NCBI RefSeq assembly: GCF_047553015.1
Contig: NZ_CP180212.1
Location: 248,001 to 312,000 of the forward strand
DNA: 64,000 nt
Direction of reading: 5' to 3'
DNA from: Carnobacterium_A sp047553015
Lineage (GTDB): Bacteria; Bacillota; Bacilli; Lactobacillales; Carnobacteriaceae
Part shown: in pieces, positions 15,820-23,520 of the stretch
Layout: each line of letters begins with the position of its first letter
How positions within the stretch are numbered: position 1 is the stretch's first letter
The notes under the pieces: generated by a model
The model's input: only the letters and a program-made list of their open reading frames with translations
What the model was told of the DNA's origin: nothing
Databases searched by the model: none
Made by a program: the position numbers and the translations under genes

Positions 15820-16542
15820 ATGAAATTATTAGCCATTGACGCTTCCAATCAAGCGATGAGCGTCGCTGTTTTAGAGAATCAAAAAGTTATTGGAGAACGA
15901 ACAACAAACATAAAAGGCAATCATAGCCAACGTTTAATGCCTGCTATTGCTGGATTAATAGCGGAAGTGGGCTGGCAGCCGGCTGATTTAGATCGCATAG
16001 CCGTTGCGCAAGGTCCTGGTTCTTATACAGGATTGCGCATTGGTGTAACAATCGCTAAAACATTAGCCTGGACATTAGGAAAAGACATTACAGGTGTCTC
16101 AAGTTTAGCTATTTTAGCAGGCAACTGCGAGGAATCAACTCATTATTTAGTCCCTTTATTTGACGCAAGACGGGGCAATATTTATACAGGTTTATATAGA
16201 TGGGAAGCTGGCGAATTGGTTCAAATTGAGCCAGATACACACGTTTCGGCAGAAAAATGGGCCAGTCATTTAAAAACACTACCTGGTACGATTGAATTAA
16301 TTGGAGAAGACCGAGTGTTGCACCAACAAACTTTTGAGCAAGAATTAGGCGATCGAGTAGTAGCGGCCTCTTTAAAAAATCATTTACCAAAGGGAAGTGT
16401 CGTTGGTTTATTGGGGTTAAAAGAAAAACCTGTAGATGTTCATACACTAGTGCCTCATTACTTGAAACTAGCAGAGGCGGAGGAAAATTGGCGTAAAGAA
16501 CACCCAGATCAGCTGGAGGAATCTTATATTGAAAAGATTTAA
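15820..16542 (+). CDS. tsaB: tRNA threonylcarbamoyladenosine biosynthesis protein TsaB
   Basis: TsaB (YeaZ/YdiC) forms a complex with TsaD that, with TsaE and TsaC, makes the t6A modification at position 37 of ANN-decoding tRNAs. The ASKHA fold is marked by MKLLAIDASNQAMSVAV at the start and AQGPGSYTGLRIGVT near residue 64. It lacks the metal-binding His pair of TsaD, as expected. At 240 aa it is of normal length. Its end overlaps the next gene by 14 bp, so the cluster is one operon. No tsaE lies just upstream. Confidence 0.95.
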   Translation: MKLLAIDASNQAMSVAVLENQKVIGERTTNIKGNHSQRLMPAIAGLIAEVGWQPADLDRIAVAQGPGSYTGLRIGVTIAKTLAWTLGKDITGVSSLAILAGNCEESTHYLVPLFDARRGNIYTGLYRWEAGELVQIEPDTHVSAEKWASHLKTLPGTIELIGEDRVLHQQTFEQELGDRVVAASLKNHLPKGSVVGLLGLKEKPVDVHTLVPHYLKLAEAEENWRKEHPDQLEESYIEKI

Positions 16543-17113
16543 AAAGTGGCTCGAGACACAAAAAGCTAGTATCAAGGAAAGTAAGAGGCTTCAAACAAGT
16601 ACCTTGGCTGAAAAAGTGCAGTTTCCAAAGTCAATGGTTGAACTAGATAATGGACAGTTTGCTGAATTAAGTATTGCAACAGAAGAGGATATTGTTGATA
16701 TTTTACGTATTCAAACATTGAGTTACAACGGAACAACACCTTGGGGTGAAGGAGCTTTAAGAAGAGAGATAACGCATAATAAAAGAGCCTTATACTTGAT
16801 TGTTAGAGATGAAAAAGAAGCTGTAGCGTTTATTGGAACGTGGTTTGTTGATGGCGAGTCACACATCACAAATATTGCTGTTGTTCCAGAAAAACGTAGA
16901 AATGGACTAGCGTACTTGTTAATAAAAAAAGTCATTTATTTAGCCGTACAACAAAAGATGGATAAAGTCAGTTTGGAAGTAAGAGTTTCAAATAAACAAG
17001 CACAAAAACTGTATCTAAAAATAGGATTTAAAAAAATTGGAATAAAAAAAGGGTACTATGCTGGCGATCATGAGGATGCGTTAGAGATGAGTTTACCACT
17101 TTTAAGAATGTGA
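16529..17113 (+). CDS. RimI-like GNAT acetyltransferase (first of two)
   Basis: It starts at TTG 16529 behind GGAGG, overlapping tsaB. It has 194 residues: a basic N-terminal extension of about 45 residues (MKRFKKWLETQKASIKESKR), then a complete GNAT domain with the acetyl-CoA motif VVPEKRRNGLAYLLIK and the C-terminal LEVRVSNKQAQKLYLKIGFK typical of RimI. RimI acetylates the N-terminal Ala of ribosomal protein S18 in enterobacteria. Here a second RimI follows directly, so this copy may have another substrate. The extension is not usual for RimI. Confidence 0.8.
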   Translation: MKRFKKWLETQKASIKESKRLQTSTLAEKVQFPKSMVELDNGQFAELSIATEEDIVDILRIQTLSYNGTTPWGEGALRREITHNKRALYLIVRDEKEAVAFIGTWFVDGESHITNIAVVPEKRRNGLAYLLIKKVIYLAVQQKMDKVSLEVRVSNKQAQKLYLKIGFKKIGIKKGYYAGDHEDALEMSLPLLRM

Positions 17114-17120
17114 GGAAGAT

Positions 17121-17609
17121 ATGAGTCCATGTAATGGTATAAAGAGAAAAATTGAGATTGCTTTTCCAGAAAGCACAACGATAACGAGTCAAGAACTTTA
17201 TGATAGTGCAGAAAATAGTTACCCTAATGGCTCACCTTGGACAGTTGAGAGCTTTCAAACAGATCTGGAAACACCTTTAGCAGGATATGGTTTAGCCCTG
17301 AAAGAGGAAGAAATTATTGGATTTATCGGTTACAGGCATTTTTTAGGCGAAGCAGAAATCACTAATTTTGGTGTACGAAAAGAATACCAGCAACAAGGGA
17401 TTGCAACAGATTTACTGTTTGCCTGTTTAGCTTATTTAAAAGAGCAAGGAATGAGACAACTCTTTTTAGAAGTTCGCTCGTCTAATCAAGCGGCGCGACG
17501 ACTTTATCAAAAAATTGGTTTAGTTGAAGTCGATGTTCGCAAAAATTATTACCATAATCCGGTTGAAGACGCGATTGTGATGCAATACATGGAACAAGTA
17601 GAAGAATAA
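17121..17609 (+). CDS. rimI: ribosomal protein S18 alanine N-acetyltransferase RimI-like (second of two)
   Basis: The 162-aa GNAT protein starts at ATG 17121, seven bases after the previous stop and behind GAGGAAG. The acetyl-CoA motif VRKEYQQQGIATDLL is followed by LFLEVRSSNQAARRLYQKIG and the RimI-type ending VRKNYYHNPVEDAIVM. This copy best matches the canonical RimI position between tsaB and tsaD in Bacillus (ydiD). The two RimI copies share the fold and C-terminal pattern but are clearly diverged. Confidence 0.85.
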   Translation: MSPCNGIKRKIEIAFPESTTITSQELYDSAENSYPNGSPWTVESFQTDLETPLAGYGLALKEEEIIGFIGYRHFLGEAEITNFGVRKEYQQQGIATDLLFACLAYLKEQGMRQLFLEVRSSNQAARRLYQKIGLVEVDVRKNYYHNPVEDAIVMQYMEQVEE

Positions 17610-17635
17610 AAATGTAAAAGAGAAAGAGTGAAGGC

Positions 17636-18670
17636 ATGGAGTCTAAACGAAAGTTAATTTTAGCGATTGAAACAAGTTGTGATGAGACCAGTGTTGCTAT
17701 TGTCCAAGATGGGCATTTACTGTTATCTAATATCATCGCATCACAGATTAAAAGTCATATGCGCTTTGGTGGAGTTGTCCCTGAGATTGCTAGTCGTCAT
17801 CATGTGGAACAAATAACACAATGCATAGAAGAAGCAATGACCGAAGCAGAAGTTACGTACAGTGATTTAGCAGCTATTGCCGTGACTAATGGTCCAGGTT
17901 TAGTTGGCGCTTTATTGATTGGGGTTAATGCGGCTAAAGCATTGGCTTTTGCACATGATTTACCGTTGATTGCGGTTAACCATATGGCGGGTCATATTTA
18001 TGCGAATCGATTGGTCCAGCCGCTAGTTTTTCCGTTATTGGCATTAGTCGTTAGTGGTGGACATACGGAATTAGTTTACATGCAAGAAGACGGCGATTTC
18101 AAAATCATTGGTGAAACACGTGATGATGCAGCTGGAGAAGCTTATGATAAAGTTGGTCGTGTATTAGGTTTGCCCTATCCTGGCGGGAAACGAATCGATG
18201 AGATGGCGCATGAGGGTGAAGATACGTATCATTTCCCACGTGCTATGCTAAAAGATGATACCTATGATTTTAGTTTCAGTGGATTAAAAAGTTCGTTTAT
18301 TAATCTCGTTCACAATGCAGATCAAAAAGGGGAGCAATTGAACCCTGAAAATCTAGCAGCTAGTTTCCAAGCAAGTGTGATAGACGTATTGGTTAGTAAA
18401 ACGCTTCGCGCAGCTAAAGAATTAGAGATCAAACAAGTAGTGATGGCTGGTGGTGTTGCAGCTAATAAAGGATTAAGAAGTGCTTTGACTAAAGCAGTCA
18501 AAGAAGAACTGACCGATGTGGCCTTATTGGTTCCACCATTAGCTTTATGTGGCGACAATGCGGCGATGATTGGTGCAGCTGCTTACATTAAGTTTAAGCG
18601 AAAAGAATTCAGTGGATACGATTTAAATGCACAACCAGGACTTTCCTTTGATTATTATGACGAAAACTAA
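17636..18670 (+). CDS. tsaD: tRNA N6-adenosine threonylcarbamoyltransferase TsaD
   Basis: TsaD transfers the threonylcarbamoyl group from threonylcarbamoyl-AMP to A37 of tRNA. Its metal-binding H116 and H120 are in VNHMAGHIYA, and the nucleotide site includes IETSCDETSVA (11-21), SGGHTELV and DFSFSGLKSS. The 344-aa length is standard. It is the last gene of the operon and ends inside a bidirectional terminator shared with the opposing ABC-F gene. Confidence 0.97.
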   Translation: MESKRKLILAIETSCDETSVAIVQDGHLLLSNIIASQIKSHMRFGGVVPEIASRHHVEQITQCIEEAMTEAEVTYSDLAAIAVTNGPGLVGALLIGVNAAKALAFAHDLPLIAVNHMAGHIYANRLVQPLVFPLLALVVSGGHTELVYMQEDGDFKIIGETRDDAAGEAYDKVGRVLGLPYPGGKRIDEMAHEGEDTYHFPRAMLKDDTYDFSFSGLKSSFINLVHNADQKGEQLNPENLAASFQASVIDVLVSKTLRAAKELEIKQVVMAGGVAANKGLRSALTKAVKEELTDVALLVPPLALCGDNAAMIGAAAYIKFKRKEFSGYDLNAQPGLSFDYYDEN

Positions 18671-18712
18671 AAAAACACGACTGGATGTTTTAAACAGCCA
18701 GTCGTGTTTTTT
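18670..18712. terminator. bidirectional terminator between tsaD and the ABC-F gene
   Basis: A perfect 15-bp stem (18670-18684 with 18698-18712) with A6 and T6 flanks overlaps both stop codons. Confidence 0.92.
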
Positions 18713-20663
18713 AGTTTTCTAGTTCTTCTAAGGCGAGACTTTTTTCTTCCCATTCTGTTGCTAATGCATCATTTTCTGTAGTTAACTTGGTTAGCAGTCC
18801 ATTTATTTCTTGCACTTTAACATGATCACCAAATACTTCAGGATCAATTAATTGGACTTCGATTCCCTCGATTTGTTCTTCAATTTCAGCCATCTTCGTT
18901 TCTAACCCTTCAATTTGACGCGAGAGTTGCCTAACTTTCTTTTGTGCTTCTTTATCTATTTCACGGTGATTTTTACTCGTTGCAACAGGTTCAAGAGACG
19001 GCCTATTTTTTTCTTGTTCTTCTAAGGCTAGTAATTTTAATTCTTCTTGTTCCGCCTTTTTTTGAACATAATAATCGTAATCACCAAGATAGAGTGTGCT
19101 GCCTTCAGGTGATAATTCAACGATGGAAGTAGCTAAACGATTGATAAAATACCGGTCATGTGAAACAAACAGGAGCGTCCCATCAAAATCAATTAAAGCA
19201 TTTTCTAACACTTCCTTACTATCGATGTCTAAATGGTTAGTAGGTTCATCAAGGACTAAGAAATTGTCACGATTCATAGATAATTTTGCTAACGCTAAGC
19301 GGGCTTTTTCTCCACCACTTAAATTAGTAACAGATTTTTCAACATCATCACCAGAAAATAAAAAGCTACCCAAAATACTGCGAATATCTTTTTCAGGAGT
19401 CGTTGGATGACTGTCCCATAGTTCGCTCAAGACGGTTTTTCTAGAGTTCAAATTGGCTTGTTCTTGATCGTAGTAGCCTAAATCAACATTGGTCCCAGTT
19501 TGTTTTTCTCCTTGGATTAAAGGCAAGTCATCAATCAATGATTTTAATAAAGTAGATTTTCCGATACCATTTGGCCCTACTAAAGCAATAGAGTCATATT
19601 TACGAATATCTAATTCAATAGGTGAAGATAAAATCTCATCTTCGTAACCAATCGCTGCGTTACTTAAAGATAAAACCACATGCCCACTTTCTTTTTCTGT
19701 TTGAAAGCGAAAGTGCGCCGACTTTTCATCACCTTGAGGGCGATCCATCCGATCCATTTTTTCTAGTTGCTTGCGCCGACTTTGTGCACGCTTAGTAGTG
19801 GAAGCTCGTACTAAATTTCGATTAACAAAATCTTCTAGTTTTGAGATTTCAGTTTGTTGTTTCTCGTATTCTTTCCATTCTTGTTCGAGATTAGCGGCTT
19901 TTAAGTCAAGATATTTAGAATAGTTGCCTTTATAATGCACCATTTTTTGGCGGCTAATTTCGTATACTTCATTGACGACTTTATCTAAAAAATAACGATC
20001 ATGCGAAACAATGAGTAACGCTCCTTGATAAGCTTGCAAATAGTTTTCTAACCAGTTAAGTGTTTCGATATCTAAATGATTGGTTGGCTCATCTAGAATG
20101 AGTAAGTCTCTTTTTTCTAACAATAATTTTGCCAAAGCTAGCCGTGTTTTTTGCCCACCAGATAATTGATGAATATTTTTTTGGTAATCCTCTTCATAAA
20201 AACGAAAGCCATGTAAAACAGAACGGATTTCTGCTTCGTAACCGAAACCATTAGCTAGCTTAAAATCATGTTGCAACTGGTCGTAGCGTTCTAACGTTTT
20301 TTGATACAAGGCTTCATCGGCTAAGAGTTCAGAGTCGCCAAGTTGCCGTTCAATTTTCCGCATCTCTTTTTCTAGTTGGATAACGGGTTCAAAAACCGTT
20401 AGCATCTCATTCCAGATAGAATCAGTTGAATGCAAACCAGTATTTTGTGCAAGATAGCCAATAGTTACTTGTTTGCTCTTAATGATTTGTCCAGCATCAG
20501 GTTGCTCAATTCCGGCAATCATTTTTAACAAAGTAGATTTACCAGCACCGTTTCGACCGACTAAAGCTATTCTCGAATTTTCTTGAATTTCTAAATAAGT
20601 GTTTTCAAATAAGACATCTGCTCCAAAATAACGAGCGACGTGTTGGACTTGTAATAAAATCAT
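18711..20663 (-). CDS. ydiF: ABC-F family ATPase (YdiF-like)
   Basis: The 650-aa protein has two ATP-binding cassettes and no membrane domain: Walker A GRNGAGKST at 36-44, first signature LSGGQKTRLALAK, second Walker A GPNGIGKST near 358, and second signature LSGGEKARLALAK. A charged linker follows each Walker B LILDEPTNHLD / LVLDEPTNHLD, and the C-terminus (about 560-650) is a coiled coil. ABC-F proteins act on the ribosome. The neighbourhood (tsaD on one side, rex on the other) is that of Bacillus ydiF, so a housekeeping role is more likely than antibiotic protection. Confidence 0.93.
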   Translation of the reverse strand: MILLQVQHVARYFGADVLFENTYLEIQENSRIALVGRNGAGKSTLLKMIAGIEQPDAGQIIKSKQVTIGYLAQNTGLHSTDSIWNEMLTVFEPVIQLEKEMRKIERQLGDSELLADEALYQKTLERYDQLQHDFKLANGFGYEAEIRSVLHGFRFYEEDYQKNIHQLSGGQKTRLALAKLLLEKRDLLILDEPTNHLDIETLNWLENYLQAYQGALLIVSHDRYFLDKVVNEVYEISRQKMVHYKGNYSKYLDLKAANLEQEWKEYEKQQTEISKLEDFVNRNLVRASTTKRAQSRRKQLEKMDRMDRPQGDEKSAHFRFQTEKESGHVVLSLSNAAIGYEDEILSSPIELDIRKYDSIALVGPNGIGKSTLLKSLIDDLPLIQGEKQTGTNVDLGYYDQEQANLNSRKTVLSELWDSHPTTPEKDIRSILGSFLFSGDDVEKSVTNLSGGEKARLALAKLSMNRDNFLVLDEPTNHLDIDSKEVLENALIDFDGTLLFVSHDRYFINRLATSIVELSPEGSTLYLGDYDYYVQKKAEQEELKLLALEEQEKNRPSLEPVATSKNHREIDKEAQKKVRQLSRQIEGLETKMAEIEEQIEGIEVQLIDPEVFGDHVKVQEINGLLTKLTTENDALATEWEEKSLALEELEN

Positions 20664-20821
20664 TCTATTTCCTCATTTCATTATTCTCTCCTCTAGTTTA
20701 TCATATAACTGTAAATTCTGATATTGCTCTAGTAAATAAAAAAAGCTCACTTCACAAGCAAGTTTTTTTAAGGATGTATAATAAGATATAGTGAGAGAAA
20801 GAGCAATACCAGTTAAGGAAG

Positions 20822-20920
20822 TGGACTATCTTTATCTATAAATGATGCTATAATAAAGACGTTGAGTAAAAAAGTTTGTGAAATTCAAGTTGATAGGATA
20901 TACTTGTGAAAATATTAAGG
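20822..20920 (+). promoter_or_regulatory. rex promoter region with Rex-like half-sites
   Basis: An extended -10 (TGCTATAAT, 20846-20854) is the best promoter feature; the -35 is poor. Two TTGTGAA half-sites (20876-20882 and 20904-20910) match the left arm of the Rex operator TTGTGAA-N6-TTCACAA, but neither has a good right arm. Autoregulation by Rex is possible but not shown. The rest of 20664-20821 shows nothing clear. Confidence 0.4.
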
Positions 20921-20954
20921 AAAAGGTAATGATAAAATACAATGGAGGAAAAAA

Positions 20955-21611
20955 ATGACTAAACCAAAAGTACCAAAAGCAACAGCAAAGCGCTTGCCGA
21001 TTTATTACCGCTACTTGCGTTTTTTGCATGATGCAGGTAAAGACCGTATTTCTTCAACAGAACTAAGCGAAGCAGTGAAGGTCGATAGTGCAACGATTCG
21101 ACGTGATTTTTCTTATTTCGGAGCTTTAGGAAAAAGAGGATACGGCTATGATGTAGAAAATTTGATGAACTTTTTTAGTAAAACATTGAAACAAGATCGA
21201 TTAACTAACGTCGCTTTAGTTGGTGTAGGTAACTTGGGACATGCTTTATTGAACTATAATTTCCATCAAAGCAACAATATGAGAATCAGTGCAGCTTTTG
21301 ATATCAGTGAAGACTTGATTGGAAAAATACTAAGTGGTGTACCTGTTTATCCAATGAGCGATATGGTAGAACAGCTTAAAATTCAACAAATCGAAATTGT
21401 TATTTTAACGGTACCGACTGAAGTTGCTCAAGAGACAGCCAATGAATTACAAAAAGCTGGTGTTAAGGGAATCATGAACTTTACGCCGATTCGTATCACT
21501 GTGCCAGATGACATGCGCGTGCAAAATGTTGATTTAACAAACGAATTGCAAACGTTGATTTATTTCTTAGATCATTATAAAAAAGAAGAGCCAGAATTAG
21601 AGCAAGAATGA
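20955..21611 (+). CDS. rex: redox-sensing transcriptional repressor Rex
   Basis: Rex senses the NADH/NAD ratio and represses fermentation and respiration genes when NADH is low. The N-terminal winged helix (RLPIYYRYLRFLHDAGKDR, then SSTELSEAVKVDSATIRRDF) binds DNA. The Rossmann domain begins at VALVGVGNLGHAL, with GVGNLG at 90-95. The C-terminal swapped helix (LTNELQTLIYFLDHY) is present. At 218 aa it is slightly longer than usual because of an acidic tail. ATG 20955 follows GGAGG. Confidence 0.97.
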   Translation: MTKPKVPKATAKRLPIYYRYLRFLHDAGKDRISSTELSEAVKVDSATIRRDFSYFGALGKRGYGYDVENLMNFFSKTLKQDRLTNVALVGVGNLGHALLNYNFHQSNNMRISAAFDISEDLIGKILSGVPVYPMSDMVEQLKIQQIEIVILTVPTEVAQETANELQKAGVKGIMNFTPIRITVPDDMRVQNVDLTNELQTLIYFLDHYKKEEPELEQE

Positions 21612-21650
21612 AAAAAGCGATAAACCTATTTAGGTTTATCGCCTTTTTTT
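21611..21650. terminator. bidirectional terminator between rex and ydiK
   Basis: A 12-bp perfect stem (21617-21628 with 21631-21642) has A6 before and T7 after it. It overlaps the last codons of the minus-strand gene. Confidence 0.9.
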
Positions 21651-21832
21651 ATTTGCAAATAAATTTCTAATAATCTAGATGCACGCACGAAATCACTTGT
21701 AGCAAATAAAACAAATAAAATGGGGAAAAGTCCCCAGCCTTCAGTGCCTACAGAGTTGATTGTGAACCAAATGAAGACAATAGACATGATGTAATTAAAA
21801 ACGATTTGCAAGATAAAATTTTTGCTATTCAT
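21626..21832 (-). CDS. ydiK: YdiK-like small membrane protein (DUF4305 type)
   Basis: This 68-aa protein has two membrane helices (about residues 5-24 and 33-48) and a basic tail (KKGDKPK). Size, topology, strand and its place between rex and the CPBP protein all match ydiK of Bacillus. No biochemical role is known. The ATG lies 37 bp after the ydiL stop, so the two minus-strand genes probably form one transcript ending in the shared terminator. Confidence 0.7.
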   Translation of the reverse strand: MNSKNFILQIVFNYIMSIVFIWFTINSVGTEGWGLFPILFVLFATSDFVRASRLLEIYLQIKKGDKPK

Positions 21833-21869
21833 AGATAATTGAAATTCCTTTCTCTACTAACCTTGTTTA

Positions 21870-22523
21870 TTACTGGAATAAATTGAGTAAAACGACACTG
21901 GTATTCATTAAAACGTGTGCAATAATCGGTGCAGCGATATTCTTTGTTTTGACATAAAGATAAGAGAAAACAAATCCCATTGATGAATAAAGTAGGATAT
22001 GGCTATCAGCGTGAATGAAAGCAAACAGTAAAGAACTGATTACAGCTGCGCCTACAACACCTGTTAAGTCATAGAAAAAACCGAAAATTACTTTTCTAAA
22101 AACAAATTCTTCCATTATAGGTGCCATGATAGAAACAATAATCAGATAATAAGGGTACTTATTGATTGTTGCTAACAAATTTTGTGTATTAGCAGATTCC
22201 ATTGTCAAACCTAGTATTTGTGATTCAATAAGCGTTGCAATAAATTGAGAAGCAAAAGCCATCAGTGTTCCAATCAATCCCCACATTAGGACTTCTTTCC
22301 AAGGGGCTGAAGGGCTTAACGTTAGGCTATTTTTGATGGTTGACTTTCGATTTAGCACCAGCATAACTAGCGCACCTGTAGTAAAAGAGAAAATAGAGCC
22401 ATAAATTAAGGCCTCTGTTTGGTAGGTTCTAGGAGCTACAGCTAAAATTAAAGCGGGTAAGAATTGAGCTGCGATGTAAGTTAGTATAATAGAAATAGAT
22501 GTTTGTTTCATTCGTTTTTTCAT
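21870..22523 (-). CDS. ydiL: CPBP-family intramembrane metalloprotease (YdiL-like)
   Basis: The 217-aa polytopic membrane protein carries the CPBP (Abi/CAAX-processing) motifs: EEFVFRKVIFGFFYD (EExxxR), FAFIHADSH and HVLMNTS, whose Glu and His residues form the metal site. About six to seven hydrophobic helices are visible. These proteins cleave within or near membranes; in Lactobacillales some protect against own bacteriocins, but no bacteriocin gene is near. Synteny with ydiL upstream of groES favours a housekeeping member. Confidence 0.85.
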   Translation of the reverse strand: MKKRMKQTSISIILTYIAAQFLPALILAVAPRTYQTEALIYGSIFSFTTGALVMLVLNRKSTIKNSLTLSPSAPWKEVLMWGLIGTLMAFASQFIATLIESQILGLTMESANTQNLLATINKYPYYLIIVSIMAPIMEEFVFRKVIFGFFYDLTGVVGAAVISSLLFAFIHADSHILLYSSMGFVFSYLYVKTKNIAAPIIAHVLMNTSVVLLNLFQ

Positions 22524-22756
22524 AACTGACGTTAGACCTTCTTTTTTAGAAGCAACAAACTTCTTTATTTAAATCCTTGGTATTGGCTTATTTAGTGAGA
22601 AAAAAACTAAGGTTTCTCGATAATCAAATAAGTTTCATTTGTCAGTATAACATAAGATACATCTAAAAAGGTAAAATATTGCCTGATTTTACGTCTAGAA
22701 AATGAGGAAGTTCACCAAATAATAAAGAAAAAAGTGGTTTCGAAGAGTTAAAAGGC
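22524..22756. other. divergent spacer between ydiL and the groES promoter
   Basis: AT-rich, with no supported gene. It must hold the ydiL promoter on the minus strand, but no clear -35/-10 pair stands out. Confidence 0.3.
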
Positions 22757-22785
22757 TTGCAATTAAGAGTGAAGTTGCTTATTAT
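22757..22785 (+). promoter_or_regulatory. groES promoter
   Basis: TTGCAA (22757-22762) and TATTAT (22780-22785) have a 17-bp spacer. The start of transcription would fall next to the CIRCE element, the usual layout. Confidence 0.7.
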
Positions 22786-22796
22786 AAAAGAGTGGT

Positions 22797-22823
22797 TTAG
22801 CACTCTTGTGATAAGAGTGCTAA
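22797..22823. promoter_or_regulatory. CIRCE operator (HrcA binding site)
   Basis: TTAGCACTC-N9-GAGTGCTAA is an exact match to the CIRCE consensus. HrcA bound here represses groES until heat or unfolded protein titrates GroE. hrcA itself is not in this window. Confidence 0.98.
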
Positions 22824-22858
22824 ACGGGAAATCAGATAAGAAAAATGGAGGGATTTAC

Positions 22859-23143
22859 GTGTTAAAACCATTAGGAGAGCGTGTCATTATTGAAGTCGCT
22901 AAAGAAGAAGAAAAGACTGTCAGCGGGATTGTTTTGCCAGGTTCAGCGCAAGAAAAACCTCAGACAGGTTCAATCATTGCAGTAGGTGAAGGACGCATAC
23001 TGGAAAACGGATCAAAAGTCGACTTATCAGTAAAAGTTGGCGACACTATTTTATTTGAAAAATATACAGGTACAGAAGTTAAATACGATGGCAAAGAATT
23101 TCTTGTCTTAAATGAACGCGATATTATCGCCATTGTTGAATAG
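22859..23143 (+). CDS. groES: co-chaperonin GroES
   Basis: GroES caps the GroEL chamber during ATP-driven folding. The start is GTG 22859 behind ATGGAGGG; an upstream in-frame ATG at 22757 would place the CIRCE site inside the gene and is rejected. The 94 residues match the family (LKPLGERVIIEVAKEEEKT, then the mobile loop SGIVLPGSAQEKPQ, and a final DIIAIVE). Expression is controlled by CIRCE. Groel follows unusually far downstream. Confidence 0.98.
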   Translation: MLKPLGERVIIEVAKEEEKTVSGIVLPGSAQEKPQTGSIIAVGEGRILENGSKVDLSVKVGDTILFEKYTGTEVKYDGKEFLVLNERDIIAIVE

Positions 23144-23200
23144 GCTAAACGAATAAGGCTTTACCTATTAAAGTAATAATGATAGCGAGTTAGTTCAGCG

Positions 23201-23232
23201 TAGTTTAAATAATAGTGGACAAGTTTAAACTA
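23201..23232. repeat. 9-bp inverted repeat in the groES-groEL spacer
   Basis: TAGTTTAAA and TTTAAACTA flank a 14-nt loop that itself contains TGGACAAG. Confidence 0.7.
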
Positions 23233-23373
23233 GTTATCTCTGACTTGGATAAATCAATAAAAAACGGACAAGAATAGAATTGCTTGTCTGCTACTTGTCT
23301 AAAAAGAATAAAAATGGACCAGTAGCAACTAAATAAGATTAGACTTGTTCGTCTAGACGGATTAGTGGACAAA

Positions 23374-23432
23374 CAGCCTGATTTCACTCTTTAACTTGTT
23401 CACTTTTTTAGAATTCTGATTGAAACAGGCTG
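23374..23432. repeat. 12-bp stem with one bulge in the groES-groEL spacer
   Basis: CAGCCTGATTTCA pairs with TGAAACAGGCTG except for a single bulged A, around a 34-nt loop. It has no clean T-tract, so it is not a standard terminator. Confidence 0.6.
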
Positions 23433-23520
23433 ATAAAAAAGCTGGCTTGTGTGGATCTATCAAAAAAATGAAGAGAAACAACGAAAAGAAACACAACTAT
23501 ATGAATGAGGTGAAGTAGAA

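Larger units (their letters stand above)
23144..23520. other. unusually long groES-groEL spacer with inverted repeats
   Basis: Most Firmicutes have only tens of bases here; this gap is 377 bp. It holds a 9-bp inverted repeat (23201-23209 with 23224-23232), a 10-bp palindrome CGTCTAGACG (23350-23359), and a long-range stem (23374-23386 with 23421-23432, one bulged A). There are also at least eight GGACAA/CTTGTC/CTTGTT words. It has no coding frame of note. The short stems could slow or process the groESL message. The last 60 bp carry the groEL ribosome-binding site. Confidence 0.6.

Noticed and set aside
16109..16594. Antisense frame of 161 codons in tsaB
   Set aside because: tsaB is certain, and the antisense frame has no start signal or motif.
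21870..22523. CPBP protein as bacteriocin immunity protein
   Set aside because: No bacteriocin or transporter is adjacent, and its place matches the conserved ydiL.
22757..22858. N-terminal extension of GroES to ATG 22757
   Set aside because: It would translate the promoter and CIRCE operator; GTG 22859 with GGAGG fits the family start.
23201..23432. CRISPR array in the groES-groEL spacer
   Set aside because: The repeated words are short, unevenly spaced and in both orientations, with no constant repeat unit and no cas genes.
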